Assembly (NCBI GenBank): GCA_020086605.1
Contig: JACBWW010000002.1
Location: forward strand, 30,060,475-30,124,474
DNA length: 64,000 nt
Origin: Lanius collurio
Lineage: Eukaryota > Chordata > Aves > Passeriformes > Laniidae
Direction: 5' to 3'
The notes below the pieces were generated by a model. It was not told the DNA's origin, made no database searches, and was given only the letters and a program-made list of their open reading frames with translations. Both the position numbers and the translations under genes were made by a program. Of this stretch, positions 13,231 through 26,010 are shown piece after piece; position 1 is the stretch's first letter, and each line of letters opens with the position of its first letter.

Positions 13231-16200
13231 TGGTCTGTTGCCTTTGCTACGTAAAGACCCCAAGCACTTTGCATTTTGCCAGCCACTTGAAATATATATA
13301 CTAGCTATAAAATGATACTTAAAGAGTCCCTGCGCTTCGTACAAATGGCTATTTATGACCTGCCATCAATGTTGTTCTATGGAGAGGCATGGGGAGGGGG
13401 GATTGATGGAGCACGGAGCCCAATACATCAGTCACTTCACTACAAACTCTAAACAGATTTTAATTGTGAGGCCAGATTTACTCCAGCCATCTGTATACCA
13501 AACGTGTCTCCCCACTGAAATAGAGAAATACTTTATCCTGAATGTTCTTTTGCAATGTATATATTGTATCAATGTCAATAAAATATTTGTCACAGCAAAA
13601 ATGTAAGCCTGTCTGCTGTGTAACAGAGAGCCCCAGTGGAAGGCAACATTCCCAGATTTAATGCTGACTAAACTTCTCAGTTTCACAGGAAATTAATGGG
13701 GCTGGGGAAGAGCCTCACAATTAGAGGAGCAGGGCTACAAATTTTTGCCTTGCTGTTGGCTTGCTTTATTGGAAAGATCTCAGTTCTCAGAGCAGGGCTG
13801 GGCTGATGGCTGGAATTGCTGAGAGCTTTTATTTCCCCTCAGAGCAATAAAAATAAAGCCACTGGCATGACAAGCTTACCTTTGCCTCCATCCCCTGCTC
13901 TGCCAGAGTACCCCAGGTTGTTCCCCGCCCAGAGCAGTGGATTTACTCCCCACAACCCCTTTAAACTATGGCATCACTGCTGAGACTGCCAACATGGGAG
14001 CCAATTAGGTGGTGCTGCAAAGATGTGGATGCCTGTGGTGTGATATCTATCGGCTCATCTCAAAATATCCCCTGAACTGCTGTAAGGAGTAGCGGCTTTT
14101 AATCATTGCTGAGCTTGACTCAGTTCAGACCATTTCCTTGAGCCATCCAGTCCTTCTGTCCACCTTACTTCCATGACAATTAAAACTCTGTTTACTGTAA
14201 GAAGGCAGTATCTTCTTTAAATGTTATTCCTTTCCTCATTGCTAGCCAAAATACAATTGCTTCTGAAAATCCCTGGGTTATATGACCTCCCCCTCTCCTG
14301 TGATAGACCCAGTCTGCCACCTCAGATCTCTGGGCAGCCCAGCAGAGTCCTCAAGACCTGTTATGCAATCCTGCCACTGTTGAGCTCTCTCTGGCACTCA
14401 GAGAGGCACTGCATTACACCCTCCTTTCTGCAGACAGGCCCTCCCTGCCACTCACAGATTTGTCTTAACCAGGCAGAACAGTTCTCCTTTGCAATTCCCA
14501 ATGCATCTGTTAATAATACAGACAAAAAGTGACCAGTACCGCCTGAAAGGTTGGTCTCTGGGTCTCCTAGAAGTGTTGTGCATGTGAGAAATATTTCCCC
14601 CACAATCAAGTGACCATTGCATGCAGGTGGCATCCTTATTTTCTGTGAAGGTGCAAACCCTACCAATCCTATTGCATCCACATTTGTATTTTCCTCCTGT
14701 GACATTGTGGGTACCACTCACTCATTTGTTGTGATTTTAAGCTATTCACACAGCTCATGGCACAGGACTCCAGTCTAGTTAACCTGAATGGATGCTGGCA
14801 TGCTAAACATTGCGTAGTCAGATTTATAGAGGATCCCTCAAAAGCTTATCCTTGCAAGGCTTTTCAAAATCCAATTTGTTTTTCACATTCTGCTGTTTCC
14901 CTGTTCCTTGGCATTTCTCTCTGATGGACAGTGGAAACAGACGTCTGGCTTTCACTTCAGTTTCTAGTCAGGTTTACTCTGAATTTTGTGCACTAACAGA
15001 GTAACATTTGTGTTGCAAGTTCGAAAAGGGGATTTTTCCCTGTTTTTAAGAACATTTTTTTCATGGGAAATTTTTAATGAGTTGCTGTGAGATCTTTTTA
15101 TTGGTCTGTGATATTTGTAGGGCAAGCATATTTCCAGCAAAAGCTGGACTGAGGGTTAAACCTATCCTTGGAGCTTCCCTCAAAATGGTGGCCCCTGGGC
15201 CACAGTTACTGAATCTAAAACATTCATCACAGGCTTTCTGTGTGCATGAAGGGAAGAATAGATATCGACAGCCTCTTATCTCCATTTCTGGTCAGCCATG
15301 CTTGGTATCACAGCAGCTAATTCTCAAATCACCAGATGAACCTCTGTGCCGTGTGATGCAGAGAGATCTGCCAAGGAAGAAAATAATAGGTCACTGTCAG
15401 TCCTTCTGAGTTAACCTGGAGATGTTTGTTGCACAGGCATGAGCCTCGTCTCCTGGGTGATATTGAACAACCCAGGAACGATTCCAAACTCCTCAGGCTT
15501 TGTTCTTGCTAGGCTGGCAGCACATGTCACCCTTCTCCCATTAGTGTTGAAGTGAGACATGGAGTATATGGATTTGAAGATGGGAAGGAATCCCAGTGAA
15601 GCAGGCAATAGTTTGGCAGTTAAATTTACCATCAAAACCACTCTAATGTATTCTAGAGGCATTTTAAGTGCACTGCATTAAACACAACTGGTAATACAAA
15701 AACAGAATGGAAATATGTCTTTGATTTCCTTGCCTGTTTTTTATTGCTCTAGTGTGTGCTCTGTAAACCACATGAGCATATGCATCCAGGATAAGGCATT
15801 AAATGACAGTGAAATTCAGTGGGCAATGTTCCTCCTTTAGGCAGCTGCCTTGAAGTCCGTATTTTCCTTCAAGCTCATACCTACTGGTAGGAAAGCAGGA
15901 AAAGGCTGGAGGGCTAAGTTGCTTTTTGGACCAAGCATTAAACAGAGAAACATTGTGAGATGCAACAGGGTGCAAATGAGGATGCACATCACTCATTCCA
16001 GAAACATTATAGAGAGTATGTACATCTGACACATAACAAAACTTATTAAAATGACAGTACAAAGTCAAACACTGAAAAATTAGGAAAAGGCAGGGATCTT
16101 CAGGCAACCATTAGTTTGCTCCCTTATGCATTAACTACGTGGCTACACAGTGTTTTTCCTGCAGGGCCCTGTTTCATTCACTGCACAAGGTAGGCAGAGC

Positions 16201-17855
16201 AAACTTATTAACTAGCACTTCAGTGTTTCCTTTCTCTTTGGGGTTCAGGCTGCTGCCTTCATGGTTGGGTTCTTCATCTCCTGTGCCCCTTTCTGCTTTC
16301 TCGGTCCCAGAATATTCCTTTCCCTTGCTGGTGTTCCAGTCCAGATCCCCTCCACAGGCACACCACCAAGTCTTGCTGCCCCTTCCCATCAGTGCCTCCA
16401 AGACATCCTGTCACATTTGTCTCTGCTCCCCTCCATCCTTTTCAACCCATATCCATGGGTTGCCACTGTCTCTGCAGGGTCCTACCATTATCTCCCTATC
16501 CACACAACCTCAACCACTGATAATTGGCCTCCCACCAGACCCTTACCCATCCAGCCCCCACCAGCCCCAGGGGAAAGACCAAGTAATCAGCACTGCATCC
16601 AGGGGCTTCAGGGGCTGGGCTGCGACATGGAGAGGTGCCCTGCAGAGGGTTTGTGTGCCAGCCTGGGACCAGGGCTCTGCAACACAGACAGATCCCCTGT
16701 TCTCATCAGCCTTGGAAGGTTTAAATCACCTGGAGGGTTCAGCAGCTGATGTCCCCCCCACAGGCTGTGAGCCTGGGCCCCATCTGATCAGACACAGAGG
16801 TGTCCGTCCGTCTGAGCTCATCATCTGGTGAGCCTTTTATCGTCAAGGCAGAGAAAACACAGCAGTCCTGGGGCATGATTCATCCTAAGCAGGCACTTAA
16901 TATAGGTCAGTCAAAATGTTCCCTAGGAGTGCCACTGGCTGTAAACAGAAATAGAGCCTGCAAAACTGTGCAAGTCAAATGTTATGCTGGTGGCCAGGAG
17001 GGGGATATCACACAGTCACCTAGACATAGTCTCAGCTTCCATAAGCTCAGTCCCAGCCTGGCTCCCTGATCCCACTTCCCCCACCCAAACTATTTTCCAG
17101 GCCCAGTCCCTTTCCTCGTTGTGTCTCAGTCTTTCACCCTTCTCCAGATCCAGTCTGGTTTCCCCTCTCTCTCTTTTGCTCTTACCAGCTCCCAATGGAA
17201 ATTCCAGACCTCACCAGGCTCCTGTGAAAATCTGCTGCCCCAGCAGACACTAAAAGCTGGTTCCACATGGCTACAGACCTCGTACAGCAAATTCTGCATA
17301 GCCTGAGGCATCAAATATGCCCAGCACAGACAGAATCTTAGGGGAACGTTGCTTCTACAGTCCAAGTAACTATAGTCCAAGGCATGTGCAAATCACAGTT
17401 TTTGGAGACCACATGTGGGGCAGGTTCATAGAGAGACAAAGGGTGCATTCCTGACTCAGAAGCTACCCAAGTGCTCAATTTCAAGACTTATTTCCACAGC
17501 ATTCTGGATACAGAACATTTAAAGAAAAAGGTCACCTTTATTTTTTAATGTGCACAAAGACATAATTTTTTTTCTGGCTTCATTCTTGAAAATTGTTACA
17601 TCATTTTGGATGTAACAAATATATATATCCCAAAAAGGAAGACTGAGTAACCATGAAAAATCTCTGCCCAGAAATGGTCTTACATATCGAAAAGTAAGAT
17701 CTTATGATGGGAAGTGCTGGACAAGCTTAATTATATGTGAGTCTAACAACCTGCACGTAAAGATGAGGCATTGTCAGGAACTGATGTGTCAAAAGGAAAA
17801 ATGTTAGAATAAATGCACTACATTAAAGAATTGTAAATCACCACTCTCTGATGAC
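13231..17855. other. Unique non-coding sequence with a C-rich, stop-poor block
   Basis: Mostly unique sequence. About 16250-16800 is rich in C and in CT or CCA combinations, which depletes stop codons and gives long overlapping open frames (16139-16831 and 16261-16749). The longer frame begins with GTG and contains no in-frame ATG over 230 codons, so it is not a credible protein. A canonical AATAAA occurs near 13580 without an exon. Confidence 0.5.
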
Positions 17856-17859
17856 CCAG

Positions 17860-18440
17860 GTTAAAAAATTCTGAAGGCACCTAAGAAAGAAATTTTGAAG
17901 GAAAACCCATAATGTCTCAATAAAATTAGTTAGCTGAAAGACAACAAACACCAAGTCTACCATTTTCAGAAACACTAGGGCTACTCATCGCATGCAAATC
18001 AATACATCTGAGTCTGATAAACAAGTTTCATAATGAAAATTTAAAACATAATTACAGGGCCACTGATTGAGATATGTTAAGGTCTAACAATAAAATTTTC
18101 AACACAGGAAAATCATGTTTCCTTGGTCAGTTGGATTTTGGATACAAAAAGCAATGGAGAATTGGTTGCCACAGGCTACTGGATTCCTACAGAACTTTTG
18201 ACAAAGTCTTTTTTAAGACAGAATTGAGTAAATTAAGTAGCCAGAGGCAAAGAAACATCATAAAGTAGAGCAAGACTGCAGAGCAAAAGAAAATCAAGAG
18301 GAACAAATGACCAATTTTCATTATGGTAAAACGCCATTACTGACATACAGTAAGTTTCAGTACCAGGGGATCATACTATTTAACATAGTCTTTGGTGATC
18401 TTGAAATGTGAAAAAAACAGCAGCAAAATGAGCTGCTGAG
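17860..18440 (+). mobile_element. Old CR1 LINE reverse-transcriptase fossil (sense on plus)
   Basis: The translation around 18160-18235 contains LLDSYRTFDKVFFKTEL, which matches the reverse-transcriptase palm motif usually read LDFSKAFDTVPH in CR1 elements. Downstream, from about 18300, the DNA has a phrase typical of CR1 sense strands (AAATGACCAATTTTCA), followed by a degraded form of the segment encoding QGSxLGPxLFNI and a short block resembling the next aspartate-leucine-glutamate region (18365-18410). Frames are broken by indels, so it is inactive. The 5' limit is vague; the core at 18160-18420 is the reliable part. Confidence 0.7.
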
Positions 18441-18444
18441 GTCC

Positions 18445-21285
18445 CCTTATCTAGCCAAGGCTTTGTAAGACTACAGGGGTTGCTAGGTACATGGGCTTCT
18501 CAAACCTCCAGTGGGCCGCCACTGGACCACCAAGCCAGAACTTGAATCTATTAAACCTCGCTTAATACTGTATTTGCCTGCAGCGCTTTCACAAGTCTGC
18601 AGCTGCTGTGTTGCATCTTTGCAACTTTAATTCACAGTACAGCTGCTCTTCAAACAAATACCCCTTTAAAAACCACAGATATTACTTATGAAGCATAACC
18701 TTCCCTCCTGGGAATCTGTCAAGCACAGCCCATGCCATTCTCGCTTTGGACCTTGAGAATCAACATTTGTACAACAGGGGTCTGTTCCCCTGTTTGCTTC
18801 AAATCTGTGAAATTCAACCACATTTTTAAATAGGATTCCATCATGTACATTTATAGCATTATAAAAATTAAAATAGTCTTTTTATGATGCTCCAGTCAAG
18901 GGTCAAGCCAACCCAGCTCCTTTGTCCTGGCACATTTGGATAGCAGACTCCTTAAAACTCCCACAGGGTCAGCCGAACCGAAGCCAGTTGTTCTGGAGGG
19001 TGGCTGTTTTAGTGCCTCACAAGTCTCTGCCTTTGAAGTCTGTGCTCAGAGTTACTGAGGACAAGGCACCTTTAATCCCAGAAGCTGGGCATGCATCCAT
19101 AGATCACAGCTCCCATTCTCTTGGGCCTGACCTTTTTGTTTTGGCATGAACAAATCTCCCAGATGGTGCATATAGTGGGTAATAAACATGTCTTGTGCTC
19201 CCAGGTACGCTTCATTGCTGCGGGTGGGGAGCCAATGAGGACATGCTGTTTCTTGTGGCCTCAGAAATCTCTCTTGGGATTTTCCTCTCTCCTCAGGTAG
19301 GTAGCAATGGCTACCGGATCTTTCAAAAGCTCTCCACCCACAGCAGCTCCCCACAACACTGCAAAGAGGGACATGGGGAAGGAATGGAGGAAGAAGAGGC
19401 AACATAAACTCATCAGGAAGTAGAGCCAGCAATGGGAAGCATTACTAAGCCTTCACCTGAAATTCAATATTCAAAATGGTGAGGCTGGTTTGGAGGCTGT
19501 AGTTCTGTGATAAAGCTTGGAGAGTGTTCTGGAAAGAGCTGAGCAGTGCCCAGCTTGGTGTCTCTGCTGTATGAAGGCAATATGCTCTGTGGCTATTCAC
19601 CTCTGGGCAGGGCCAGCCATTGGGATGGATGCTGTCCATGCTCTTGAAAAGGCTGTGCACTTCAGAGGTGCTCCTTTCTCCTCTCTGAGTGCTTGTTTCC
19701 TTCTCTGCACACAGCGTCAGATGCTCAGCTGGAGATAACGGGGATCTTAATGATCTGTGTGAGACAGCCTTCACTTCCTTGCCCCTCTACCTCTCTTCCA
19801 TACCATATAAGCCATATATTGTCTGTACAATCCCATGTTTGAGCTCAGTTTCCCATATGGAAATTCATGTTTTCCATGTTTGACTTCCACTGGGGCCCTT
19901 CCCCAAGACCTTCTTAAGAAGTGAACAACAATCCAGATTTTTTTCCTATTCTTAGACAGCACAAAAAACAAATAAAAATATTTACTGTTTCTTCAGCTAT
20001 TTACAAAGGCAGGTAGGCATTCCCACACCAAAGAGGGCAGGAAGTGGTGAAAACTGCAATTAAGGGCTACTAAAACACCTCCACGGAGCAGCCAGCCGAG
20101 CTGAGCTCTAGCACCGTTACCCTGCCCCCTCTTTCACTTCTCACACCTTTCTCCAAGCCCCCAGCAGCAAAGAAGAAAAGCAACAAATCTTCAAAAGTCA
20201 AACGCTGGTGCTGGCTTGCTGGAGTGGGACAGTTGGTGTCTGATGTCAATGTGGGGCTGTTTTCCCTAGTGCCCATGTCAGTATGACAGACTGTTTTGAG
20301 GATGACACCTCAGAAGTAAGATAAATATTTGGGGTCTGAGTTAGATGGCAGCTGTCTAACAGATTGAAAAAACTCCAAGAGGACAGTCATGTGGGCCTGG
20401 CAGCAGGGGACCAGTCTTCTGCTTAATATTTTCACATACAGGCTAGAAAGAAAGCCCTCCCCTCCTGTCCCTATATTTCACCATTTCAGAGACAGAGGAA
20501 AGTGTTTTTTGATCTCCTCTTGTCGAAGAGCATCCCTCACAGCAAGGAAAACGTGGTCAAAAGCAAGGCAGCTCTGGGGCATGGTGCACTCCAGTCTCCC
20601 TGAAGTCATGTGCTGAAGTTACTGGCCTGAATGTGCACAGTTTAAAAAAAACCCTCAGCTGCCTTAAAGAGGGTCAGCCCAAGGAAAATAGTAAAACTCT
20701 CAAATTTTTCACAAAAATTTTGTGCTATAAAGTCTGTATTGAGGGTCACATGTGCCCATGTCTCATACCTGCTGTTTAAAGAGGAGGTCTTGGGGCGAAG
20801 AAGGAGGCAAGCCTTTCTCCCCCATGCAAAACTGGATATTGCTAGCTAGATTCCATTGTTATTTGCAGGGAAAGGGAGGTGATAGGGACTGTTGCATCCT
20901 CACATGTTGATACTCACATGCATGACGTGTCATGCAGCTGACTGAGCACATCAGGATACCTCCAGTCCCTTGGCAGTCAAGGGTAGGTAGGGCATCTGCA
21001 CTTAGACCCAGGGTGGAATTGTGCCTGGCCATCAACATACACTTTGAGGTGTTTTGGTTCTGTGCCTAAACCATCTCTCTGGGGGAAGGGAGAGGTTACA
21101 AACATACCTTCCTGCCCCAGACAAGGTGTTATATTAATGGATCTATTGATATAAGCAGTTTAGACTGTTGGAAATGGAAGGCAATTCCCACCAGTTTTAT
21201 TTTTTCTTCTTTGCACTGAAAAAAAACCCTGAAGACTGAGAATAATTCTGGAAAATTTTCATTATCTGATTTTCTGAGAGAAGTT
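18445..21285. other. Unique non-coding sequence
   Basis: No gene or confident repeat recognised. Open frames on both strands at 19052-19432 and 19445-19774 overlap and look random. Confidence 0.5.
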
Positions 21286-21289
21286 TGTA

Positions 21290-21455
21290 AGTTGGTGAAG
21301 CACTGGAACAAGTTGTGGATGATCCATCGCTGGCAGCTTTCAAGGCCAGGCTGGATGGGGCTTTGAGCAACCTGGTCTCGTGGGAGGTGTTTCTCTCCAT
21401 GGCAGGGGGATTGGAACTAGGAGATCTTTAAGGTCCCTTCCAACAAGAATTATAC
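21290..21455 (+). mobile_element. CR1 LINE 3' end (truncated, plus strand)
   Basis: This is a typical avian CR1 tail: the C-terminal end of ORF2 running into the short 3' UTR, including GATCTTTAAGGTCCCTTCCA from 21423 and the preceding segment with the GGCCAGGCTGGATGGGGCTT phrase near 21341. A short internal deletion relative to the family consensus lies near 21310. The final bases degrade into an imperfect ATTCTAT-like tail. It is severely 5'-truncated, as most CR1 copies are, and cannot be active. It ends exactly where the 152 bp repeat at 21455 begins. Confidence 0.92.
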
Positions 21456-21606
21456 TCTCCAGAACACATGGATAGAACCATCCAGAAGAAAGTTCCTTGG
21501 GGAAGAGGGCTCACGAGAGCCTCTCATTGGAGAATTTTTGAGAAACATGCTAATTATTAAGATCTATAATGTTATATCTTTTAGAATGTGCATTGCAGTG
21601 TGCATT
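21455..21606 (+). repeat. 152 bp repeat unit, copy A
   Basis: From the CTCTCCAG at 21455 to the TGTGCATT ending near 21606, this sequence recurs in the same orientation at 23669-23826. I count six substitutions and one 5 bp tandem duplication (ATATC) between copies, so identity is about 96 %. It follows directly on a CR1 3' end. I do not recognise the family; a fragment of a long terminal repeat or a local duplication are both possible. Confidence 0.85.
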
Positions 21607-23668
21607 GTATGAAGTTTGTGGGGAAACCCAACAGGTAATTCAAAATTCCTCTGATGCTCTACAGGGGCAAATGCTGGGGTCCAACACAGGGTCAGGTAAA
21701 GATCACAAGCAGCAGTTGTTTGACTTTCAGTATCATGAGTCCCAATTAACAACCTCAGGCATCTTTGTAGTAGAGCATAGTTTCTGTTAGGGGTCAGACT
21801 TTCACCTCATCCTTCTCTAAGTAATACCCCAGGGGAATCAAAACAAAGTTCCAAGACAGGCTCTGTCAAGCTGTTCCCTTCAGCGAAGCTATCAGAGTTC
21901 AGCTCCACAACACAGCCACATACAGCAGTTTTAGCTGGGCAAAATGTACTGAGTGCGACGCTGAGAGAAGGCTTATCCTTTTACACCGTTCTGTCAATGA
22001 TTTTCTCTATTAGAATTTCTCTTCAATAGGAATTGTTTCAATTTAGACCCTTAGGAATAGTCTGTGCATAATTTTTCATACTGACTTAACTGTATTAGCT
22101 TCAAAGCCAATGTAATTAAAGTAGTATTCCCTCCTCCTCCACAGTCACACTTTAACTGGTATAAAGGGACTTATAATGGTACTGTTTACATGAAAATTAA
22201 CTGCATTAATTTTTCCTTCTCTGCACACCTGTATCACATGCAAACAGCTGCTACATCACCAGGGATGAACTGGGGATGAAATACTGAAACCTTTCTGACA
22301 AATTTAAATGCGTTCAAGCATAGGCAAGTGATACCGACAAGGCAGACATCCTCACACTCCAGTCTTGCACTTAGGGGGACAGACTGAGTCAGCATCTGTG
22401 GGTTTGAGGAAAAGGAATTTAGGAGAGTCTGATTTGGGGTACTCTGTCAGGAAAGTCACAAAAGGAAGGGGAATTTACAGCTTCTGGTCTCACACCAGCA
22501 TGAATCAGGATCTCCACCCTTGATGGCAGAGAGCGATGTGTTGGTTTCAATTACTGCCTCTCAATCTCTCCTCCTACACATGGTTCTGTCAAGTCTCACA
22601 ACTCCTTGTTTGGAGTTCACAGCCATCCCTGCACCCTCTCCACTCTGCTTTTCCATCTTCCAAAGTCCAGGTCGCCTTCCAAAGGGAGCAGAGGCATCCC
22701 ACATCAGGTGAGCACATCTAAGTCGCTGCAGTCATCTTCCCTACATGGAAGCCAAACAAAGTGCAACATAATTTCACGTTTGTCACTTTCCAGACTCCTT
22801 CCCAGTCTCCCTGATTTGTGATTTCTATTTCAGGAGCTCTGCAAAGGAGCTCCACTGATTAATCCTCCATCTATGAACTAAAAGCAGCTGTAATCCCAGG
22901 GCATGGGGGAGGGACCCTTAAACATTCCTGGTGGAAAGCAGCAGTATTAATTCTGGCATGGGAACAGTACTTAGCTTGCCTGCAGAATGACTTAATTTGT
23001 CTCTTAATGGACACAATGCTTTGCTGATAAAAGCCCTAAAGTGCCTTAAAAAAAAAATTAAGAAAGCGATTGTTCATTCTTTACCCATTGGAGATTTCAT
23101 TTGTAATGTTTATGCTCCCTCCTGGAAAGCTGAAAGGGTTATGCTCCGGATGGGAAATTAACACATGGGCAGGCTCAAGTACTTCATTAACTTTGAAAGG
23201 GAAGGGAGGAGCCCACCATCGAAGAAATGCTGAGAGCTCCTCCTCATAAGAATTTCTGTCCAGCCAGGGGTTCAGGGCAGGATAGAAGGGATGCCTAGAC
23301 ATCCAGGGAAATGTTTTACCTATGATCTTGTGTGTTATAGGAAGAAGAGATCAGAGATCAAACCCAGCCTCTAAATTTCCCTAAACCGGGTAGTGAAGAA
23401 AGTCAGTTCTGCTGTGTATCAGGTAAAAGCTGGGACCAAACATCACTCTCTAGGCAGAAAGGGTTATCAGCTACTTGTTTTTTTCTTCTGATGCAGCTGA
23501 TGCCATGAAGATTTTTTGCTTTTTCTTTTTTACCCCTTCTATGTCTTTTCAGAGCTTCTGTATTCTTAGTGCTTTTGCCTACATTCTTAGACTTGTTTGT
23601 CAAACTAGGAGACTAAACATTTTAGAAGCTTCATAGTTAAGGATCAGTGTGCCCCAGACCCCAAAGTC
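21607..23668. other. Sequence between the two 152 bp repeats
   Basis: About 2.06 kb of unique non-coding sequence with an A run near 23049. It contains no readable gag, pol or env-like frame, no primer-binding-like site that I can see and no recognised transposase, so it does not obviously make the flanking repeats the two ends of one retroelement. Confidence 0.5.
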
Positions 23669-23826
23669 CTCTCCAGAACACATGGTTAGAGCCATCCAGA
23701 AGAAAGTTCCTTGGGGAAGAGGGCTCACGAGAGCCTCTCATTAGAGAATTTTTGAGAAACATGCTAATTAGTAAGACCTATAATGTTATATCATATCTTT
23801 TAGAGTGTGCATTGCAGTGTGCATTT
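23669..23826 (+). repeat. 152 bp repeat unit, copy B
   Basis: Direct repeat of 21455-21606, lengthened to about 158 bp by a tandem ATATC duplication near 23791. Unlike copy A it is not preceded by a CR1 element. Sequences flanking the two copies on both sides appear unrelated, which fits either an interspersed family or the ends of an unrecognised element. Confidence 0.85.
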
Positions 23827-25815
23827 CAGTGCATTTGACCCAGATGTGTGCACCTAAAGATCCTTAAAATAAATACCAAAGTAAAATCCCTTTTCCCCTT
23901 CTAACTGTGTTTAATTCTTGATTTTAACACCAAAAAAAGGCATCACAGCCTTCAGGTGTCTTTATTTTCTTGTAATTGCTGATGCCTCAGCAAAATGGAG
24001 GAGGAAGAATGGTAGATCCTAGAGATGGGACTAAGGAAGAGCTTTTTAGATGATATATATGACATCAGAATATCAACCAAAAATTCAGAAACTGAAAATC
24101 AGATCTCTGCCCGGCTCTGGATCCTGGCCCAGTGCTTTGTTTTGGCCATTTCTGCAGGCTGAATTTGTGCTACTGACCACTGCCAGGCAGTCCAGCTCTG
24201 AGCTAGATGAACCATTTGTTTAAGCTAACATGACAGGTCCTGTGTTCTGCAATGCATGATGCATTTCTAGGGAGCCCAGGCTTTCATCTGAAGCCCAACA
24301 TCCAGGTTTTGGTATCCAGGATAAAGTGCTGGGGCTCCTGCTTTTATTCCTTGCCACATTTGCCTGGAGTTGCTGGATGGGTGCCAGACCCAGCACTGCC
24401 ATTTCTGCAAGTCTCCATGGCAGGCAAAGTCTTTCTGGCATCCCCTCAGTGTGTGGTGTGTGCTGGCTGTAGTGCAGCAGCAGGGTTGCTCATGTTTCCT
24501 GTCAAGGTTAGTGGATCACCTGCTCTCACCCCCTAAGGGCTGGGATCCCTTGTTCAGTTATTCCCATGATGGACTCCTTGGAGATGCATGACTGACAGGA
24601 CACCATCTCCTCTTATGCCTGGAAGCCTCTTCCAGGAATTAGGGGAAAGCAACCCATCCTCTGAGGTTTATCCCTCTTGCTAGCATGGGGGCAAGCAGGC
24701 TGGGTTGGAAACAGAGAGCTTGGAGGTCAGTCTCCCCAGAGCAGTAAGCTTCCTCCCTGTCCAGGAGATGAGGATGGAGCAACAGAGCTTCTGGAGGCCA
24801 GACTAAAGCAGAGGAGAAACCAAAGTAAAACATTTGAGCTGACAGAGAAAACTTGATGATCCGAGAGTATCAGTGGAATGAGAGAAGATCTTGCAGAGAT
24901 CAGTGCTATAAGAGCAATAAAGCAAAAGAACGTGACTAGCTACTCAAAATAAAGCTCCTGGAGTCATACTGCATTAGTCCATGCAGGAGAAAAACACCCT
25001 ATGTAATGTACAGAGCAACTACATACAGAAATCCTGAGCCAAAGCTGAAAGAGGGGGAAAGAGCACAGGAGTCTCTGCTTTAGTGTCATTCTGTCATAAA
25101 CACTCACTGAGGTACAAATGTCAGTGGAAGTTGTGTGCCATCCTTCCCTGGTGAGCACAAAGGGCACCTTCATGTCTGCAGAGAGAGACAGGGATGTGGC
25201 ACCAGATCCAACTGACACTGAAAATTCCTTGACATTGGGAAAATCTAGGTTGGAATCAGCAGGAAGCCCTGTGCTTTATTGGGCTTACCTTCCTCTTGCC
25301 TAGCAGGTAAAAATATTGGTACTTGTTCAAGCAGGAGGAACCAGGGAAATCCCATTTCTAAATGTGCTGTTTTCTGGCACTTAGCATCCAGCCCAATTCT
25401 GATCTCACTTTCACAGGCATCAAGGCAGCATTAACATCATCTGAGCAACTTCAGACTTAGAGTGGTATAACCACAATCAGAATCATGCCTTCAATAATTT
25501 CTGGCATGAGAGTCTGTTCCGCTCCCCCTCTTCCTCCCATTATTTTCTGTGGTCTATAAGATAATTCACTAAAAATATTACTATGTGCTGTTTGTACTGC
25601 CTGCCTCTTCAAGGTGTTCCTATGCCGTCATCTCTTCCCCACTCCAATCAGTGGAAATTTCATAAATCACTGCAGGTTACACTCACCTGCCGTGGGGACA
25701 TGCATCACCTAAATACCCTCTTCACAAACTGGCTTTCACCTCAAGGACACAAGAAAAGATGCTCCTGCTGGCTAGTCTGCTTCTTGCCTCGCAGAGGATG
25801 TGTGAGGAAAACTCC
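23827..25815. other. Unique non-coding sequence
   Basis: No gene or confident repeat recognised. Short frames around 24220-24600 overlap on both strands and are not convincing. Confidence 0.5.
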
Positions 25816-25819
25816 AAAC

Positions 25820-26010
25820 GCAGCAGTATATTGATCTAAATTAAACACACAGACACAATCTAATTGCACTGACGGGAAACTGGTGTTTAAAGGCAGAAAA
25901 TTAAAGCTGTTAATATAATAATGAACAGTTGTGCTTACTGTCTGTGCCTCTGACATTTCATATTGTCATCTCACCAGCTAATCACCGCCTCTCCCTCTTT
26001 TGTGGGAGTT
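25820..26010. promoter_or_regulatory. Candidate conserved non-coding element
   Basis: AT-rich stretch with TCTAAATTAAAC, CTAATTGCA, TTAATATAATAATG and CTAATCA motifs, all homeodomain-type or related cores. Suggestive of an enhancer by texture only; conservation not tested. Confidence 0.2.

Noticed and set aside
16139..16831. Longest open frame, 230 codons on plus
   Set aside because: It begins with GTG and has no in-frame ATG. It lies in a C-rich, stop-poor stretch, overlaps another long frame, and matches no family.
21455..23826. The two 152 bp repeats as long terminal repeats of one endogenous retrovirus
   Set aside because: No retroviral-like coding remnants or recognisable primer-binding site between them, so the call was not made, though it is not excluded.
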